Positions 1-8,906 are shown, counted from the stretch's first letter. The stretch is DNA of 64,000 nucleotides from Geodermatophilus dictyosporus (GCF_900115505.1 NZ_FOWQ01000006.1:1-64000), one strand, 5' to 3'. The notes: generated from the sequence alone by a model not told the origin. A program made the numbers and translations.

Positions 1-132
1 GGCGGCGAGCGCGCTCAGGGCGGTGAAGCCGGCCGGGTCGTTGGGCAGCTGGCGGACGACCACCGCCCGGCCGCCGTCGTCGATCACCGCCACGGCCAGG
101 GTGTCTTTGTGGCTGTCGATTCCTGCGAACAT
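1..132 (-). CDS. IS110-family transposase, N-terminal part only (runs off the window)
   Basis: The 44 readable residues start MFAGIDSHKDTLAVAVID, the RuvC-like DEDD nuclease start typical of IS110-family transposases; the Asp of GIDSHKD is the first predicted catalytic acid. These enzymes move circular intermediates without the usual terminal inverted repeats, guided by a structured RNA made from the element end. The start is the ATG at 130-132 on the complementary strand. The rest of the protein, including the C-terminal serine domain, lies left of the window, so intactness cannot be judged. It sits at the edge of a segment rich in broken genes, which fits a mobile region. Confidence 0.85.
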   Translation of the reverse strand, partial: MFAGIDSHKDTLAVAVIDDGGRAVVVRQLPNDPAGFTALSALAA

Positions 133-540
133 CCCTGCCTCCGCTGCGCCGTCGACCGCGGCCGGGCAGAGCGCGAGCACCTCAAGGGACCACGAGCCGC
201 GTCCCCACGCCTCTATCGAGCGTCAGCTGCCCGGACTGGACCGCCGCCGGGAGACACCCACTCAACGAAGCCTCAACCGGTGGGTTGGGCAGCAAGACGT
301 CGAGCCTTCCCGACGGCGGCGCGGACCCCGTCGATGGCGGGGCGAAAGCCATCCTGACCTGAGGTGCAAGACGTGTGCCGCCCCGTGATCTTGTTGATCT
401 CCAGTGCTCGGGTAGGGCCGTCTCGCGCATCGACAGCCACCGAGCGTCGAGCGGTGTCTGTGCCGGGTGTGGGTGTTCGGGGTGTGTCTGAGGGCGGCTT
501 CAGGGACATCCCGAGGGCGCTGCGTCTGTGCGGCCGGGTT
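133..540 (-). other. Non-coding flank upstream of the IS110 transposase; candidate element end and guide RNA region
   Basis: About 400 bases lie between the transposase start and the next gene, with no convincing reading frame. In IS110-group elements the stretch 5' of the transposase is the left end of the element and encodes the bridge RNA that pairs with target and donor DNA. That is family knowledge: I did not fold this stretch and could not place the element boundary. A minus-strand frame ending near 273 reads somewhat like a protein tail, but I could not identify it. Confidence 0.35.
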
Positions 541-566
541 CATCCTCTGACTGGGGTCAGAGGATG
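541..566. promoter_or_regulatory. Perfect 11-bp inverted repeat ending on the start codon of the MarR-type gene
   Basis: The arms CATCCTCTGAC (541-551) and GTCAGAGGATG (556-566) are exact reverse complements around TGGG. The right arm ends with the ATG at 564-566. MarR regulators bind such palindromes and often control themselves, so this is a natural autoregulatory operator; as RNA it would also form a hairpin hiding the start codon. Which of the two applies is inference. Confidence 0.6.
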
Positions 567-1479
567 GAGGACGGCGCGGTGGCGCAGGTGCGGCAGTTCA
601 ACCGGGCGGTCACCCAGCGGGTCGGTGCGCTCTACGACAGCTTCCTCTCGCGGCGCCGCCCGCTGGGACACTCCCGTGTGCTGTGGGAGATCGGCACCGA
701 AGGCAGCGACGTCCGAGCTCTGCGGTCCCGACTCGACCTGGACTCCGGCTACCTGAGTCGGATCCTGCGGACGCTGGAGGACGAGGGACTGGTCACGGTC
801 GTCCCGAGTCCGGTCGATGCACGGGTGCGCGTGGCCCGACTGACCGCGGCCGGCCAGGACGAACGTGCTGAAGTGGACGCCCGGTCCGACGAAGCTGCTG
901 CGGCGCTGCTGGCAGGGCTGACCAGCTCGCAGCAGCGCCGTCTGGTCGCCGCGATGGCGACGGTCGAGCGGTTGCTGCAGGCGTCGGTGATCGAGGTGCG
1001 GGTCGAGGACCCTCGCCATCGGGACGCCCGCTACTGCACCGCCGAGTACTTCGCTGAACTGACCCGACGTTTCGACGGCGGCTTCGACGCTGCCCGCAGC
1101 CTGCCGGCCGGCGATGAGGAACTGACCCTGCCGGCCGGGCTGCTGCTGGTCGCCCGCCTGCACTCGGCGCCGTGGGCTGCGCAGCACTCAAGCTCCACGG
1201 GGAGGAGCCGGCGGAGGTGAAGCGGATGTGGGTCGCCGGGTCCGTCCGGGGCCGGGCCTGGGTCGCCGCCTGCTCGCCGCGGTCGAGGACCAGGCCCTGG
1301 CTCACGGCGTACGCACGCTCCGACTGGAGACCAACCGTGCCCTCACCGAGGCGATCGCTCTCTACCGGTCGACCGGCTACCGCGAGGTGCCCGCCTTCAA
1401 CGACGAGACCTTCGCCGACCACTGGTTCGAGAAGCAGCTGTCCCCGTCCAGCCGCGGCAGCTGTGCCTCGGGACGTTGA
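564..1479 (+). pseudogene. MarR-family regulator fused to GNAT acetyltransferase, broken by two 1-base deletions
   Basis: Residues 1 to about 140 form a MarR winged-helix domain (DLDSGYLSRILRTLEDEGLV as recognition helix and following strand), followed by a GNAT acetyltransferase domain, a common actinobacterial fusion. The frame breaks near 1170, where GCGCCGTGGG would read Ala-Pro-Val-Gly with one more G. It breaks again near 1255, where CGGGCCTGGG would give the acetyl-CoA loop GRGLGRRLL with one more G. With both bases restored the protein runs to the TGA at 1477 and ends GYREV...WFEKQL, as expected for GNAT. Both losses are in G runs, so real decay and sequencing error are both possible. 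A GTG at 528 is an alternative start. Confidence 0.75.
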
Positions 1480-1623
1480 ACCCACACGGGACCGCGGAGT
1501 TCGGGTCGGGGCTTCGAGGAGCGACTCAGGTCAGTGCTGACCGGTGCGAGCGGGGAGTTGGCCGCGATCCACGACGCCGAGGTCGTGGCGGTGGCTCGGC
1601 TAGGGGCCGTCCTGCGCAGGTGA
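1480..1623 (+). pseudogene. Unidentified C-terminal gene remnant
   Basis: Directly after the GNAT stop, the same frame stays open to a TGA at 1621-1623. It reads like a real amphipathic protein tail (GFEERLRSVLTGASGELAAI, then HDAEVVAVARLGAVLRR). There is no start codon or ribosome site, so this looks like the end of a gene whose front was deleted. I do not recognise the family. Confidence 0.3.
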
Positions 1624-1636
1624 CGGCCCGTGCTCG

Positions 1637-2521
1637 TCAGGCGGAAGCGCCGCGCTCGAGCCGCAGGTCGGTGAAGGGCGTGCGGAGCTGCCGCACCGTG
1701 TCCTCGCCGGGACCCCGTTCGAGGTCGAGCAGCACCTCGTAGGCGTCCAGGGCGAGGGCCCGTCCCCGCGGGGTCACACAGCCAGCCGCCCGCCGCGGCG
1801 CTGGTGGTCGTCCTCGTGACGGTCCCCGCCGGCGTCGTCCATCGATGCGTCCCCATCTCCCACAGGCCCCTCGGCCCGTGGGCGACCGCCGGTCAGCGGT
1901 CGGGCGGGTCGGACGGTCGACCACGGGAAGTTCGCCCTCTGTGTCGTGGACGAGGGGCGCGACTCGCCGGTGACCTGTTCACCGTCCGTCAGCGGCGGGC
2001 CTACGGAGGAGCGCTCCTGACGCTCGTGGTCTTCCACTGAGTGTCGACCGGAGGACCTGCAGGACGGGACGGGTCCGCTCGTGTACCCGGCGGGACGGGG
2101 GGCGCCGGCGACGCGAGTTCCGTGGCGACCGCATCGGTCATCGCCTGCTGGAACGCCCGCATGGTGGGGACGGCGGTACTCAGTTCGACCTCGCCGGTGT
2201 CTATCGTGGCCCCGGTGAGTGAGAAGCCGCTCGCAGCCGCGCACCGACGTGTCGGCCACGCCGGGCACGCAGTCGAACGCCGGATGCTGGGGCTCGCGGA
2301 CGAGGTGCCGGATCCTGAAGCGATGCGGATCCGGGCCCGTGAACCGTCCGCCCACGGTGACGGGCGCCTGGCGAAGGCCGACGCTCTCGAGGATGCCGAC
2401 GACGTGAGCACTGCCGGCGCCCGGCTTGAGTGCCCGACCGTGGGGTAGACAGGAGAAGCCGGATCGGTACCACGCCGACCCGTATGCGTAGCCGGACGGC
2501 ATCCCACGGGGGGCACCAGCC
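1637..2521 (-). other. About 880 bases without an intact gene; possible decayed minus-strand genes
   Basis: No intact gene can be supported here. On the minus strand two stretches look coding-like. The first is a tail reading TPRGRALALDAYEVLLDLERG that stops at 1637. The second lies between about 2450 and 2020: it starts in one frame (GILESVGLRQAPVTVGGRF) and seems to continue in another (TGEVELSTAVPTMRAFQQAM) after a shift near 2225. That would be one frameshifted gene of unknown family. The alternative is chance open frames in GC-rich DNA. Confidence 0.25.
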
Positions 2522-3508
2522 TTGCATGTGAGTGACCAGGCTCGTGCCGGCCGTGCACTCGGGACGGCCGCCGGACAGGCGTCGGTCTTCCGGCACGACG
2601 CCCTGGTCTACGACGACGTCGAGCAGCTCACCGCGCTCGCTGTTCCGTGGCTGCGCGAGGGCCTGGCCGAAGGGGACGCTGCGGTGATCGCCGTCGGCCC
2701 GCAGAGGACCGAGCCGCTGCGCGCGGCGCTCGACGACGATCCGCGCGTCGTCGTCGTCGAGCGCCACGACCTCTACCGGTCCCGCACGCCGACCGCCATC
2801 ACCGCCTTCCGCCGCTATGCGCACGAGCACGCCTCCGCCGGCCGGCGGGTCCGGGTGGTCGGCGAGGTCGACTTCGGCGCCACCGCCGCCGACCGTCGCG
2901 AGTGGCAGGCGTACGAGGCGGTGATCAACGAGGCGTTCGCCCCCTACCCGCTCTGGGGGCTGTGCGTCTTCCGCGCCGACCTGCCCGAGCCCGTACTGGA
3001 CTGCGCCCGACACACCCATCCGCACCTGATGACCGGCGACGGACGTGTCACGAACCCGGACTTCATCGCCCCGGCGAGCTACCTGCGTGAGCTGCCGGTG
3101 CCGGAGGAGCCGCTGGAGGGCACCGCGCCGGCATTGTCCGACGACGCCATCAGTGACTACACCGGCCTGCGCCACGCCGTTCGTGCCCTGCTGGCGACCG
3201 TCGACGGGCCACCCGACGTGCTCGAGGACTTCCTCATGGCCGTCGACGAGATGACCTCCAACGCCGTCCGGCACGGCACCCCACCCGCCGGACTGCGGAT
3301 GTGGGCCGCGCCCGGCCGCCTGGTGGCGACCGTCCACGATTCCGGGCACGGCCTGGACGACCCGTTCGCCGGGTAGGGCCCAGCGCACGGGGCAGACCTC
3401 TCCCACGGGGGCATGGGCCTGTGGCTCGCCCGGCAGCTGTGCGACCACGTCGCCATCCGCCGCGACCAGGACGGCGTCAGCGTCCGGCTGACCACCAGCT
3501 GGCGCTGA
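2522..3508 (+). pseudogene. MEDS-domain sensor fused to anti-sigma kinase-like ATPase, interrupted by an in-frame TAG
   Basis: The first 190 or so residues are a MEDS (DcmR-like) sensory domain (SVFRHDALVYDD, AVIAVG, GEVDFG). They are followed by an RsbW-type HATPase domain with the N box DEMTSNAVRHG near residue 245. Translation stops at the TAG at 3374-3376, straight after DPFAG. The same frame then continues with GGMGLWLARQLCD, the G2 ATP-lid motif, to a TGA at 3506. Read-through length would be 328 residues. A Tyr codon TAC changed to TAG explains everything, so the product lacks its ATP lid unless the stop is suppressed. The start is TTG 2522 or GTG 2528. The gene converges on a PP2C phosphatase of the same regulatory class. 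Confidence 0.85.
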
Positions 3509-3523
3509 GGGGCGCCAGCCGGA

Positions 3524-5656
3524 TCAGTCCGCAGGCACGTTCGGCGGCACCCTGTTAGGGCCGGCCTGCGGCGGCCGCGGGCGGTCCTGCGGATGCAGCT
3601 GGAGGGCGATGAGAGCGACGTCGTCGCCAGGATTGGTCGGCAGCATCCGGGCCAGCACTTCGTCGCACAGGCTGTCGAGGTCACGGCCGGCCAGCTCGCC
3701 CAGCACGGTCTGCAGCCTGTCCAGACCGTGGTCGATGTCCTCGTGCCGGCTCTCGACCAGCCCGTCGGTGTAGAGCAGCACCACGCTGTCCCACGGGAGT
3801 GTCACCTCGGCCTCGCGCCGCGGCACGTCCGGCGAGACGCCGAGCAGCAGGTCGGGTCGGCCACCGTCGAGGACCCGGACCTGGTGCTCCGGGGTGATCA
3901 CCATCGGGGGCGGGTGCCCGGCGTTCGACCAGCGCAGCCTCGCCAGCCGCGCTGCCCGCTCCTCGTCCGTCTGCTCGAGGCGAGCGACCACCGCAGTGGC
4001 GAGGATGGCCGACTGCAGCGTCTGCATGACCTGCTCGACCTCGGCCAGCACCTCGGCCGGTGCGGCGTGGTCGCGGGCGGCCAGCGCCCGCACGATCGTG
4101 CGGGCCTGCCCCATCGCGGCCGCAGCCTGGACGTCGTGGCCGACGACGTCGCCGATGACGAGCACCGTGGCACCGGATGGCTGCAGGAACGCGTCGTACC
4201 AGTCCCCGCCGACCTCGGCGGCCTCCGCGGCCGGCACGTACCGCACCACGATCTGCACGTGGTCGGGCTCCGGCGGTGCGGTCAGCAGCGACCGCTGGAA
4301 GCCCTCCGCCAGGCCGCGCTGCTGCCGGAAGAGGCGGGCGTTGTCCAGCACCACTCCGGCGCGGGCGGCGACGTGGCGGGCGGTCACCAGGTCCGCCGAG
4401 GTGAACCCGCCGCGATCCTGGCCGGTGCACAACGTCAGCATCCCGACCGGACCGTTCCGGCCGGGCAGCGGGAGGACGGCGATCGACTCGGGCGCCAGTT
4501 GCAGCAGCACATCACGCACCGGCCCGGTGGCGATCATGTCGCCCGCCAGTCGCATGGCGTCCCTCGGGAGCAGTTGCAGCTGCCCGGTCCGCATGGCGCG
4601 GACGACCAGCGCGTCGTCGCGCAGCACGCCCAGCCGCGCCCGGGCGTAGGCGTCGACCGCCTCGCGGAGCTCCGGATCGTTGTGCCAGGAGGTGACGTTG
4701 CGCAGGGCGCGACGGTCGCCGCTGGCCTCCTCGTCGTCGATCAGGGTGACGATGCACCAGTCGGCGATGCCGGGGACGACGAGGCGGGTCAGCCGGCGGG
4801 CGGCCTCGTCGGCGTTCAGCGTGGCCGACAGCTCCTCGGTGATCCGCGACAGTAGCCGCTCGCGGTCCGCGGCTCGCTCCAACAGCTCCTGGGCCTGCCG
4901 TCGGCCGGTGATGTCGAGGAAGTACAGCGCCATCCCGTCAGCGCTGGGCACGGCGCGGACCTCGACCCAGACGTTCAGCGGCTCGGGGTAGAAGGCCTCG
5001 AAGACCACCGGTTCACCGGTGTCAGCGGCGTGGCGGTAGTTGGCCTCGAACTCGGTGCCGACCGTGGCGGGGAACGCCTGCCACAACGTTCGGCCCAGCA
5101 GGTCCCTGCGCGGCGTCCCGGTGACCCGCTCGGCCTCGGCGTTGACGTGGGTCATCACCCAGTCGGTGTCCATCGCGATGAAGCCGACCGCCATCGACTC
5201 GACCAGCTGGGCCAGGCGGTCCTGCGCCTGGCGGCGGACGGAGATGTCCCAGGCGGCGCCGAGCAGCCGGACCGCCGTGCCCGACTCGTCAGCGAGAGCG
5301 CGTCCTCGGGCGGCCACCCACCGCTGTTCTCCGTCGGGGAGCACGACGCGGTACTCCGCGGCGTACTCACCCACCGTGTCGATCGCGCGCTGCAGCAGCG
5401 CCCCGACCCGGTCCACGTCCTCGTGGTGGAGTCGGGCGTTGAAGGCGTCGATGCTGCGGTCGAAGGTGGCGGAGTCGTAGCCGAACAGATCGATGAGCCG
5501 GGCATCCCAGTTCAGCGTCCCCGTGACGAGGTCCCAATCGAACGTGCCGATGCCCGCGGCGTCGATCGCCAGACTCAGCAGTTCCCACGCGGTGGCCGTC
5601 GAGCCGTCAACCAGGTCCGGCAGGCCGCTCGACGCTTCCTTGCCGTTGTCGCTCAT
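3524..5656 (-). CDS. PAS-PAS-GAF-PP2C serine phosphatase (RsbU/SpoIIE type)
   Basis: This 710-residue protein has two PAS domains (about 25-150 and 150-265, the second ending FLDITGRRQAQELLERA), a GAF domain (about 290-440) and a C-terminal PP2C/SpoIIE domain. The PP2C metal motifs are visible as EVGGDWYDAF near 480, GDVVGHD near 500, and LLYTDGLVE and NPGDDVALI towards the end. Such proteins dephosphorylate anti-anti-sigma factors in response to ligands, redox or light, releasing a sigma factor. The start MSDNG at 5656 is preceded by GAGG; an upstream in-frame extension reads like non-coding sequence. It is the only clearly intact gene in the first 5.9 kb. Confidence 0.9.
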   Translation of the reverse strand: MSDNGKEASSGLPDLVDGSTATAWELLSLAIDAAGIGTFDWDLVTGTLNWDARLIDLFGYDSATFDRSIDAFNARLHHEDVDRVGALLQRAIDTVGEYAAEYRVVLPDGEQRWVAARGRALADESGTAVRLLGAAWDISVRRQAQDRLAQLVESMAVGFIAMDTDWVMTHVNAEAERVTGTPRRDLLGRTLWQAFPATVGTEFEANYRHAADTGEPVVFEAFYPEPLNVWVEVRAVPSADGMALYFLDITGRRQAQELLERAADRERLLSRITEELSATLNADEAARRLTRLVVPGIADWCIVTLIDDEEASGDRRALRNVTSWHNDPELREAVDAYARARLGVLRDDALVVRAMRTGQLQLLPRDAMRLAGDMIATGPVRDVLLQLAPESIAVLPLPGRNGPVGMLTLCTGQDRGGFTSADLVTARHVAARAGVVLDNARLFRQQRGLAEGFQRSLLTAPPEPDHVQIVVRYVPAAEAAEVGGDWYDAFLQPSGATVLVIGDVVGHDVQAAAAMGQARTIVRALAARDHAAPAEVLAEVEQVMQTLQSAILATAVVARLEQTDEERAARLARLRWSNAGHPPPMVITPEHQVRVLDGGRPDLLLGVSPDVPRREAEVTLPWDSVVLLYTDGLVESRHEDIDHGLDRLQTVLGELAGRDLDSLCDEVLARMLPTNPGDDVALIALQLHPQDRPRPPQAGPNRVPPNVPAD

Positions 5657-5888
5657 GTCCCTCGTTCCACGCCCCGGCGGATGCCGGCGCAACCGGCAGC
5701 GTCCCATTGTGGACGATCACCGCCCGGCCCGGATCTGGTGGCAGTTCTGGTTGCAGTTGCCGTGATCCCGCGGTCGTTCGGGTCCGTCCGTTACCGTTTC
5801 TAGGACTCACGAGAGCGCTGCTCAGGACGCATGTTCCGGATGTTGGTGGACGACCGCGAACGCGATCACGACGGCCTGGCAGTGTGGG

Positions 5889-5919
5889 GGTCAGGGGTTC
5901 GAGTCCCCTCAGCTCCACC
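5889..5919 (+). other. tRNA-Ala 3' fragment, probable attachment-site remnant
   Basis: These bases fold as the 3' half of a tRNA: T stem AGGGG/CCCCT around TTCGAGT (5893-5909), acceptor strand CAGCTCC (5910-5916), discriminator A and CC. The sequence matches bacterial tRNA-Ala ends. The 76 bases upstream contain no D arm, anticodon arm or matching 5' acceptor strand (GGRGCTG), so the gene is not complete. A 3' tRNA stub followed by the tRNA terminator is what remains at the far end of an element integrated into a tRNA gene. Confidence 0.75.
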
Positions 5920-5921
5920 CA

Positions 5922-5969
5922 GAGACGACTCAGGCCGTTCCCCTTCGGGAGAACGGCCTGAGTCGTCTC
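5922..5969. terminator. 19-bp perfect hairpin with UUCG loop behind the tRNA fragment
   Basis: The arms 5922-5940 and 5951-5969 are exact reverse complements; inside them CC-TTCG-GG forms a UUCG tetraloop. There is no T run, as is usual for actinobacterial hairpin terminators. Its place directly after the CC end of the tRNA fragment suggests that it is the original tRNA-Ala terminator. Confidence 0.8.
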
Positions 5970-6043
5970 CGGGTGCGGCGCACCGCGATCACGCTGCTGC
6001 GCCTGCAGCCCCGTTGTGCCGGAGTCGGTACCCGGTGGCGGGG

Positions 6044-6721
6044 TCAGCCCGGGGCGCCGTCTCGCGGCCGGACCAGGCCGGTCTCGTAGGCGACGACCAC
6101 CGCCTGGACCCGGCCGCGGACGGCGAGCTTGGTCAGCACGCGGGTGACGTGCGTCTTGACCGTGCCGACGCCGAGGAACAGGGCGTCGGCGATCTCGACG
6201 TTGGAGGCGCCGCGGGCCATGAGGACGAGCACCTCCCGCTCACGGTCGGTGAGCGCGGCCAGCCGGGTGTCGGTGACGGTGTCGGGCGCGGCTCGGGAGC
6301 GGCGGACGAAGTCGGCCATCAGCCGGCGGGTGATCTCCGGTGCGAGCAGCGCCTCACCGGATGCCGCCGCCCGCACCGCGCTGACGAGTCGGTCGCGTGG
6401 CATCGACTTGAGCAGGAACCCGGCTGCCCCGGCCTCGATGGCCGCCAGCAGTGCGTCGTCGGAGTCGAAGGTCGTCAGCATGACCACCGCGGTGTCCAGC
6501 CCAGCCTCGGCCAGGATCCGGCGGGCGGCGTCCAGACCGTCGATCCCGGGCATCCGGACGTCGAGCAGGGCGACGTCGGGGCGGTGGGTGCGGCACTGCG
6601 CGACCGCCTCGGCGCCGTCGGCCGCCTCGGCGACGACGTCCAGCCCGGGCTCGGACTCCAGGATCATGCGGAGCCCGGCCCGGACGAGGGCCTCGTCGTC
6701 GGCGAGCAGCACCGTCGTCAC
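6044..6721 (-). CDS. NarL/LuxR-family response regulator
   Basis: This 225-residue regulator has a receiver domain (LLADDEALVRAGL, phospho-acceptor Asp54 in LLDVRMPG, LKS lysine near 104) and a C-terminal LuxR-type helix-turn-helix (LTDREREVLVLMARGASNVE, then VGTVKTHVTRVLTKL). The start is a GTG that overlaps the stop of the upstream kinase gene by four bases (GTGA), so the two are translationally coupled. It probably answers only to that kinase. The divergent membrane protein gene at 8101 is an obvious candidate target; that is inference. Confidence 0.95.
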   Translation of the reverse strand: MTTVLLADDEALVRAGLRMILESEPGLDVVAEAADGAEAVAQCRTHRPDVALLDVRMPGIDGLDAARRILAEAGLDTAVVMLTTFDSDDALLAAIEAGAAGFLLKSMPRDRLVSAVRAAASGEALLAPEITRRLMADFVRRSRAAPDTVTDTRLAALTDREREVLVLMARGASNVEIADALFLGVGTVKTHVTRVLTKLAVRGRVQAVVVAYETGLVRPRDGAPG

Positions 6722-7905
6722 GGGGACCCCACGGGGAGGGTCGCCCGCACCTGCCAGCCGGACCGGTCCGTGCGCGGCCCGGCGACGAGCTGCCCGCCGA
6801 CGAGCGACACCCGCTCGCGCAGGCCCACGAGGCCGAAGCCGCCGGTGCCTGCCGGCGCACCAGGGGTACCGCCCTCGTCGGTCACCTCGACGTGGACGAC
6901 GTCGTCGGCCGCTCTCAGACTCACCTGGACGAGGCCGCCCGGCGCATGGCGCAGCGCGTTGGTCAGCGCCTCCTGCACCACCCGGTAGCCGGTGGTGCTG
7001 ACGGTCGCGGGCAGCCGGGACGGGACGTCGGCGAGGAGGCACTCGACCCGCGTCCCGGCGGCGCGGACCTGCTGTACGAGGTCGGGCACGTTCTCGAGGC
7101 CGCCGCCCACGGTCTCCTGGTCACCGTCAGCGCGCAGCACCTCGAGCACCTGCCGGACATCGGTGAGGGCGGTGCGACCGGCCGCCGTCACGACGTCGAG
7201 CGCCTCGGACACCGCGGGTTCCCGCTCGCCGAGCCGGGCCTGCGCACCCTCGGCGTACAGCAACATCAGCGTGATGCCGTGGCCGATCACGTCGTGGCAC
7301 TCGCGGGCGATGCGCCGGCGTTCGGTGGCCACGGCCTCGGCCCGGCGGGTCCGTTCCTCCAGCGAGCGCAGCCGCTCCACTGCCACCTCCCGCTCGGCGC
7401 GTACCGCCCGGTCCAGTTGCTCGCACGCGACGCGGGCCAGGACCCACAGCGTGACCGGGACGCCGGCGTTGACCACGACGTCGGCGAGGACGCGGCCCTC
7501 CGGTTGGGTCAGCGGGTAGAGGACGGCGTCGGGCAGGACGAGCGCGGCCAACCCCAGCGCCGCCGCCCCCCGGGACGGCGCATACCACGCAACCGAACAG
7601 GTCATCAGCAGGTAGACCAGGTACACGACGGCCGACGGAGCGGTGCCCAGCGCGGCCGTGACGCCCATGCCCGCGCCGGCGACGGCGGCGGCGACCACCG
7701 GGTGGACCCGGCGGAGCGAGACAGCGGCGCAGATCACCGCCAGGGTCAGGTGCTGGAGGAGCGGTGGGCCCTCCAGCAGGCTGCGCCGAGCGACGAGCTC
7801 GACCTGGACGACGGCGCCGAGGACGACCGCGCAGACGAGGTCGCGGGTGCCGACCGGCAGCGCGCGCCACCGTGCCCCGAGTCCTCGCTGCCGGCCACCG
7901 GGCAT
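6718..7905 (-). CDS. Sensor histidine kinase, HisKA_3 (NarX/DesK-like) type
   Basis: This 395-residue kinase has an N-terminal membrane domain of several helices (about residues 20-170), a coiled linker, the HisKA_3 dimerisation motif ERRRIARECHDVIGHG with the phospho-His near 204, and an HATPase_c domain with the N box EALTNALRHA and G box GGFGLVGLRERV. It lacks an extracellular sensor domain, so it probably senses the membrane or a membrane partner. The start chosen is ATG at 7905, because upstream frame sequence reads as non-coding. It forms a two-gene operon with the response regulator. Confidence 0.93.
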   Translation of the reverse strand: MPGGRQRGLGARWRALPVGTRDLVCAVVLGAVVQVELVARRSLLEGPPLLQHLTLAVICAAVSLRRVHPVVAAAVAGAGMGVTAALGTAPSAVVYLVYLLMTCSVAWYAPSRGAAALGLAALVLPDAVLYPLTQPEGRVLADVVVNAGVPVTLWVLARVACEQLDRAVRAEREVAVERLRSLEERTRRAEAVATERRRIARECHDVIGHGITLMLLYAEGAQARLGEREPAVSEALDVVTAAGRTALTDVRQVLEVLRADGDQETVGGGLENVPDLVQQVRAAGTRVECLLADVPSRLPATVSTTGYRVVQEALTNALRHAPGGLVQVSLRAADDVVHVEVTDEGGTPGAPAGTGGFGLVGLRERVSLVGGQLVAGPRTDRSGWQVRATLPVGSP

Positions 7906-8100
7906 GCCGGAGATGGTAGGGAGCACGCCCCGCCGGGGGCGTCTCCCGCGCGACGGAGCGGGGTCTGTCCCGGGACAGACCCCGGGTGCGCCTCCCGGCA
8001 ACGAGGAAGGTCCCGACGGCGGACTCGCCGGGGCGGCCGCTGTTCCTAGCGTCGTCGCCGTGCCGGCACCGGGCCGGCCGCAGCGACGGAGGAGCGGGAC

Positions 8101-8763
8101 ATGGCGATGGAGTCGGCGATCGACACGGTGGGGCGCGAGGGCGTGCGGCGGGGACACGTCGGGGTCGCGGCGTGCGGCGTGGGGGCGCTGGCCCTCTACG
8201 TCGGGGCCGCGCTGTCCTTCGCCGATCCGCTGGGCGGGAGTGCCACGGCGGAGGAGGCCGGGGCGCGGCTGCAGGACTCCACGATCGAGCGCGCCGTGCT
8301 GCTCTTCGGCGGCTACCTGCTGCTCGCACTGGTCGTCGTCGCCGCGTTGGCCGAGGCGCTGCGCGGTGGGGGAGCGGCGCGGCGGGTCGTCCCGGCGCTG
8401 GGCGTCGCCCACCTCTTCCTCTTCGCGCTGGGCGTCGCCGCTCTCGGTGCCGCGCGTGGGGTCTCGGCGACGTTCGACGGCGAGGTCGGCCCGGCGTCGC
8501 TGACGGCGGGTCTCGTCGTGTCGAACGCGGCGTTCCCGCTGGCGCAGTGGGCCGGTGCCGGGTTCGGCGTCGCCGTGCTGCTGGCCTCGTGGGGGCTGGG
8601 TGGCCGGCTGCGGGGGCTCGGCGTCGCGGCCGCGGCGCTGGGCGTCGGTCTGCTCGTGCCGCCGATCGGCTGGGCCGTCCTCTACCTGACCCCGCTGTGG
8701 TTCGCAGCGGCCGGGGTCCTGCTGGCCGCCGGGACCCGGAGGTCCTCGGCAGCGGCTCGCTGA
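8101..8763 (+). CDS. Six-helix integral membrane protein of unknown function
   Basis: This 220-residue protein is almost wholly hydrophobic, with about six Ala/Leu/Val-rich transmembrane helices and no catalytic motif that I recognise. The ribosome site GGAGGAG lies just before the ATG. It is transcribed divergently from the kinase/regulator pair across about 195 bases. That arrangement is common for a two-component system and its membrane target or accessory protein. Confidence 0.8.
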   Translation: MAMESAIDTVGREGVRRGHVGVAACGVGALALYVGAALSFADPLGGSATAEEAGARLQDSTIERAVLLFGGYLLLALVVVAALAEALRGGGAARRVVPALGVAHLFLFALGVAALGAARGVSATFDGEVGPASLTAGLVVSNAAFPLAQWAGAGFGVAVLLASWGLGGRLRGLGVAAAALGVGLLVPPIGWAVLYLTPLWFAAAGVLLAAGTRRSSAAAR

Positions 8764-8906
8764 CGTCCGCAGCTCCACCCTCCGGCCTCTCGCGGAGCGG
8801 AGGGTGGGCCCGCGTGCACGGCCGCGGCGGACCCGGAGCCCGCTGCTCGCGGACGCGCAGGCCATCCGCCTCCACGACGCACGAGGAGCCGTCAGGCTCG
8901 TCGCCC

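Noticed and set aside
273-509. Short minus-strand gene beside the IS110 transposase
   Set aside because: The tail looks somewhat protein-like, but there is no start signal or recognisable family, and IS110 ends are normally non-coding.
5607-5918. Minus-strand open frame starting MELRGLEPLTP
   Set aside because: It begins in the antisense of the tRNA 3' end; frames starting GLEPLTP are a known artefact of tRNA sequences, and the rest overlaps the phosphatase gene.
5845-5919. A complete tRNA on the plus strand
   Set aside because: GGTGGA at 5845 pairs with TCCACC by chance, but there is no D arm or anticodon arm and the pairing is out of register with the T arm and acceptor.
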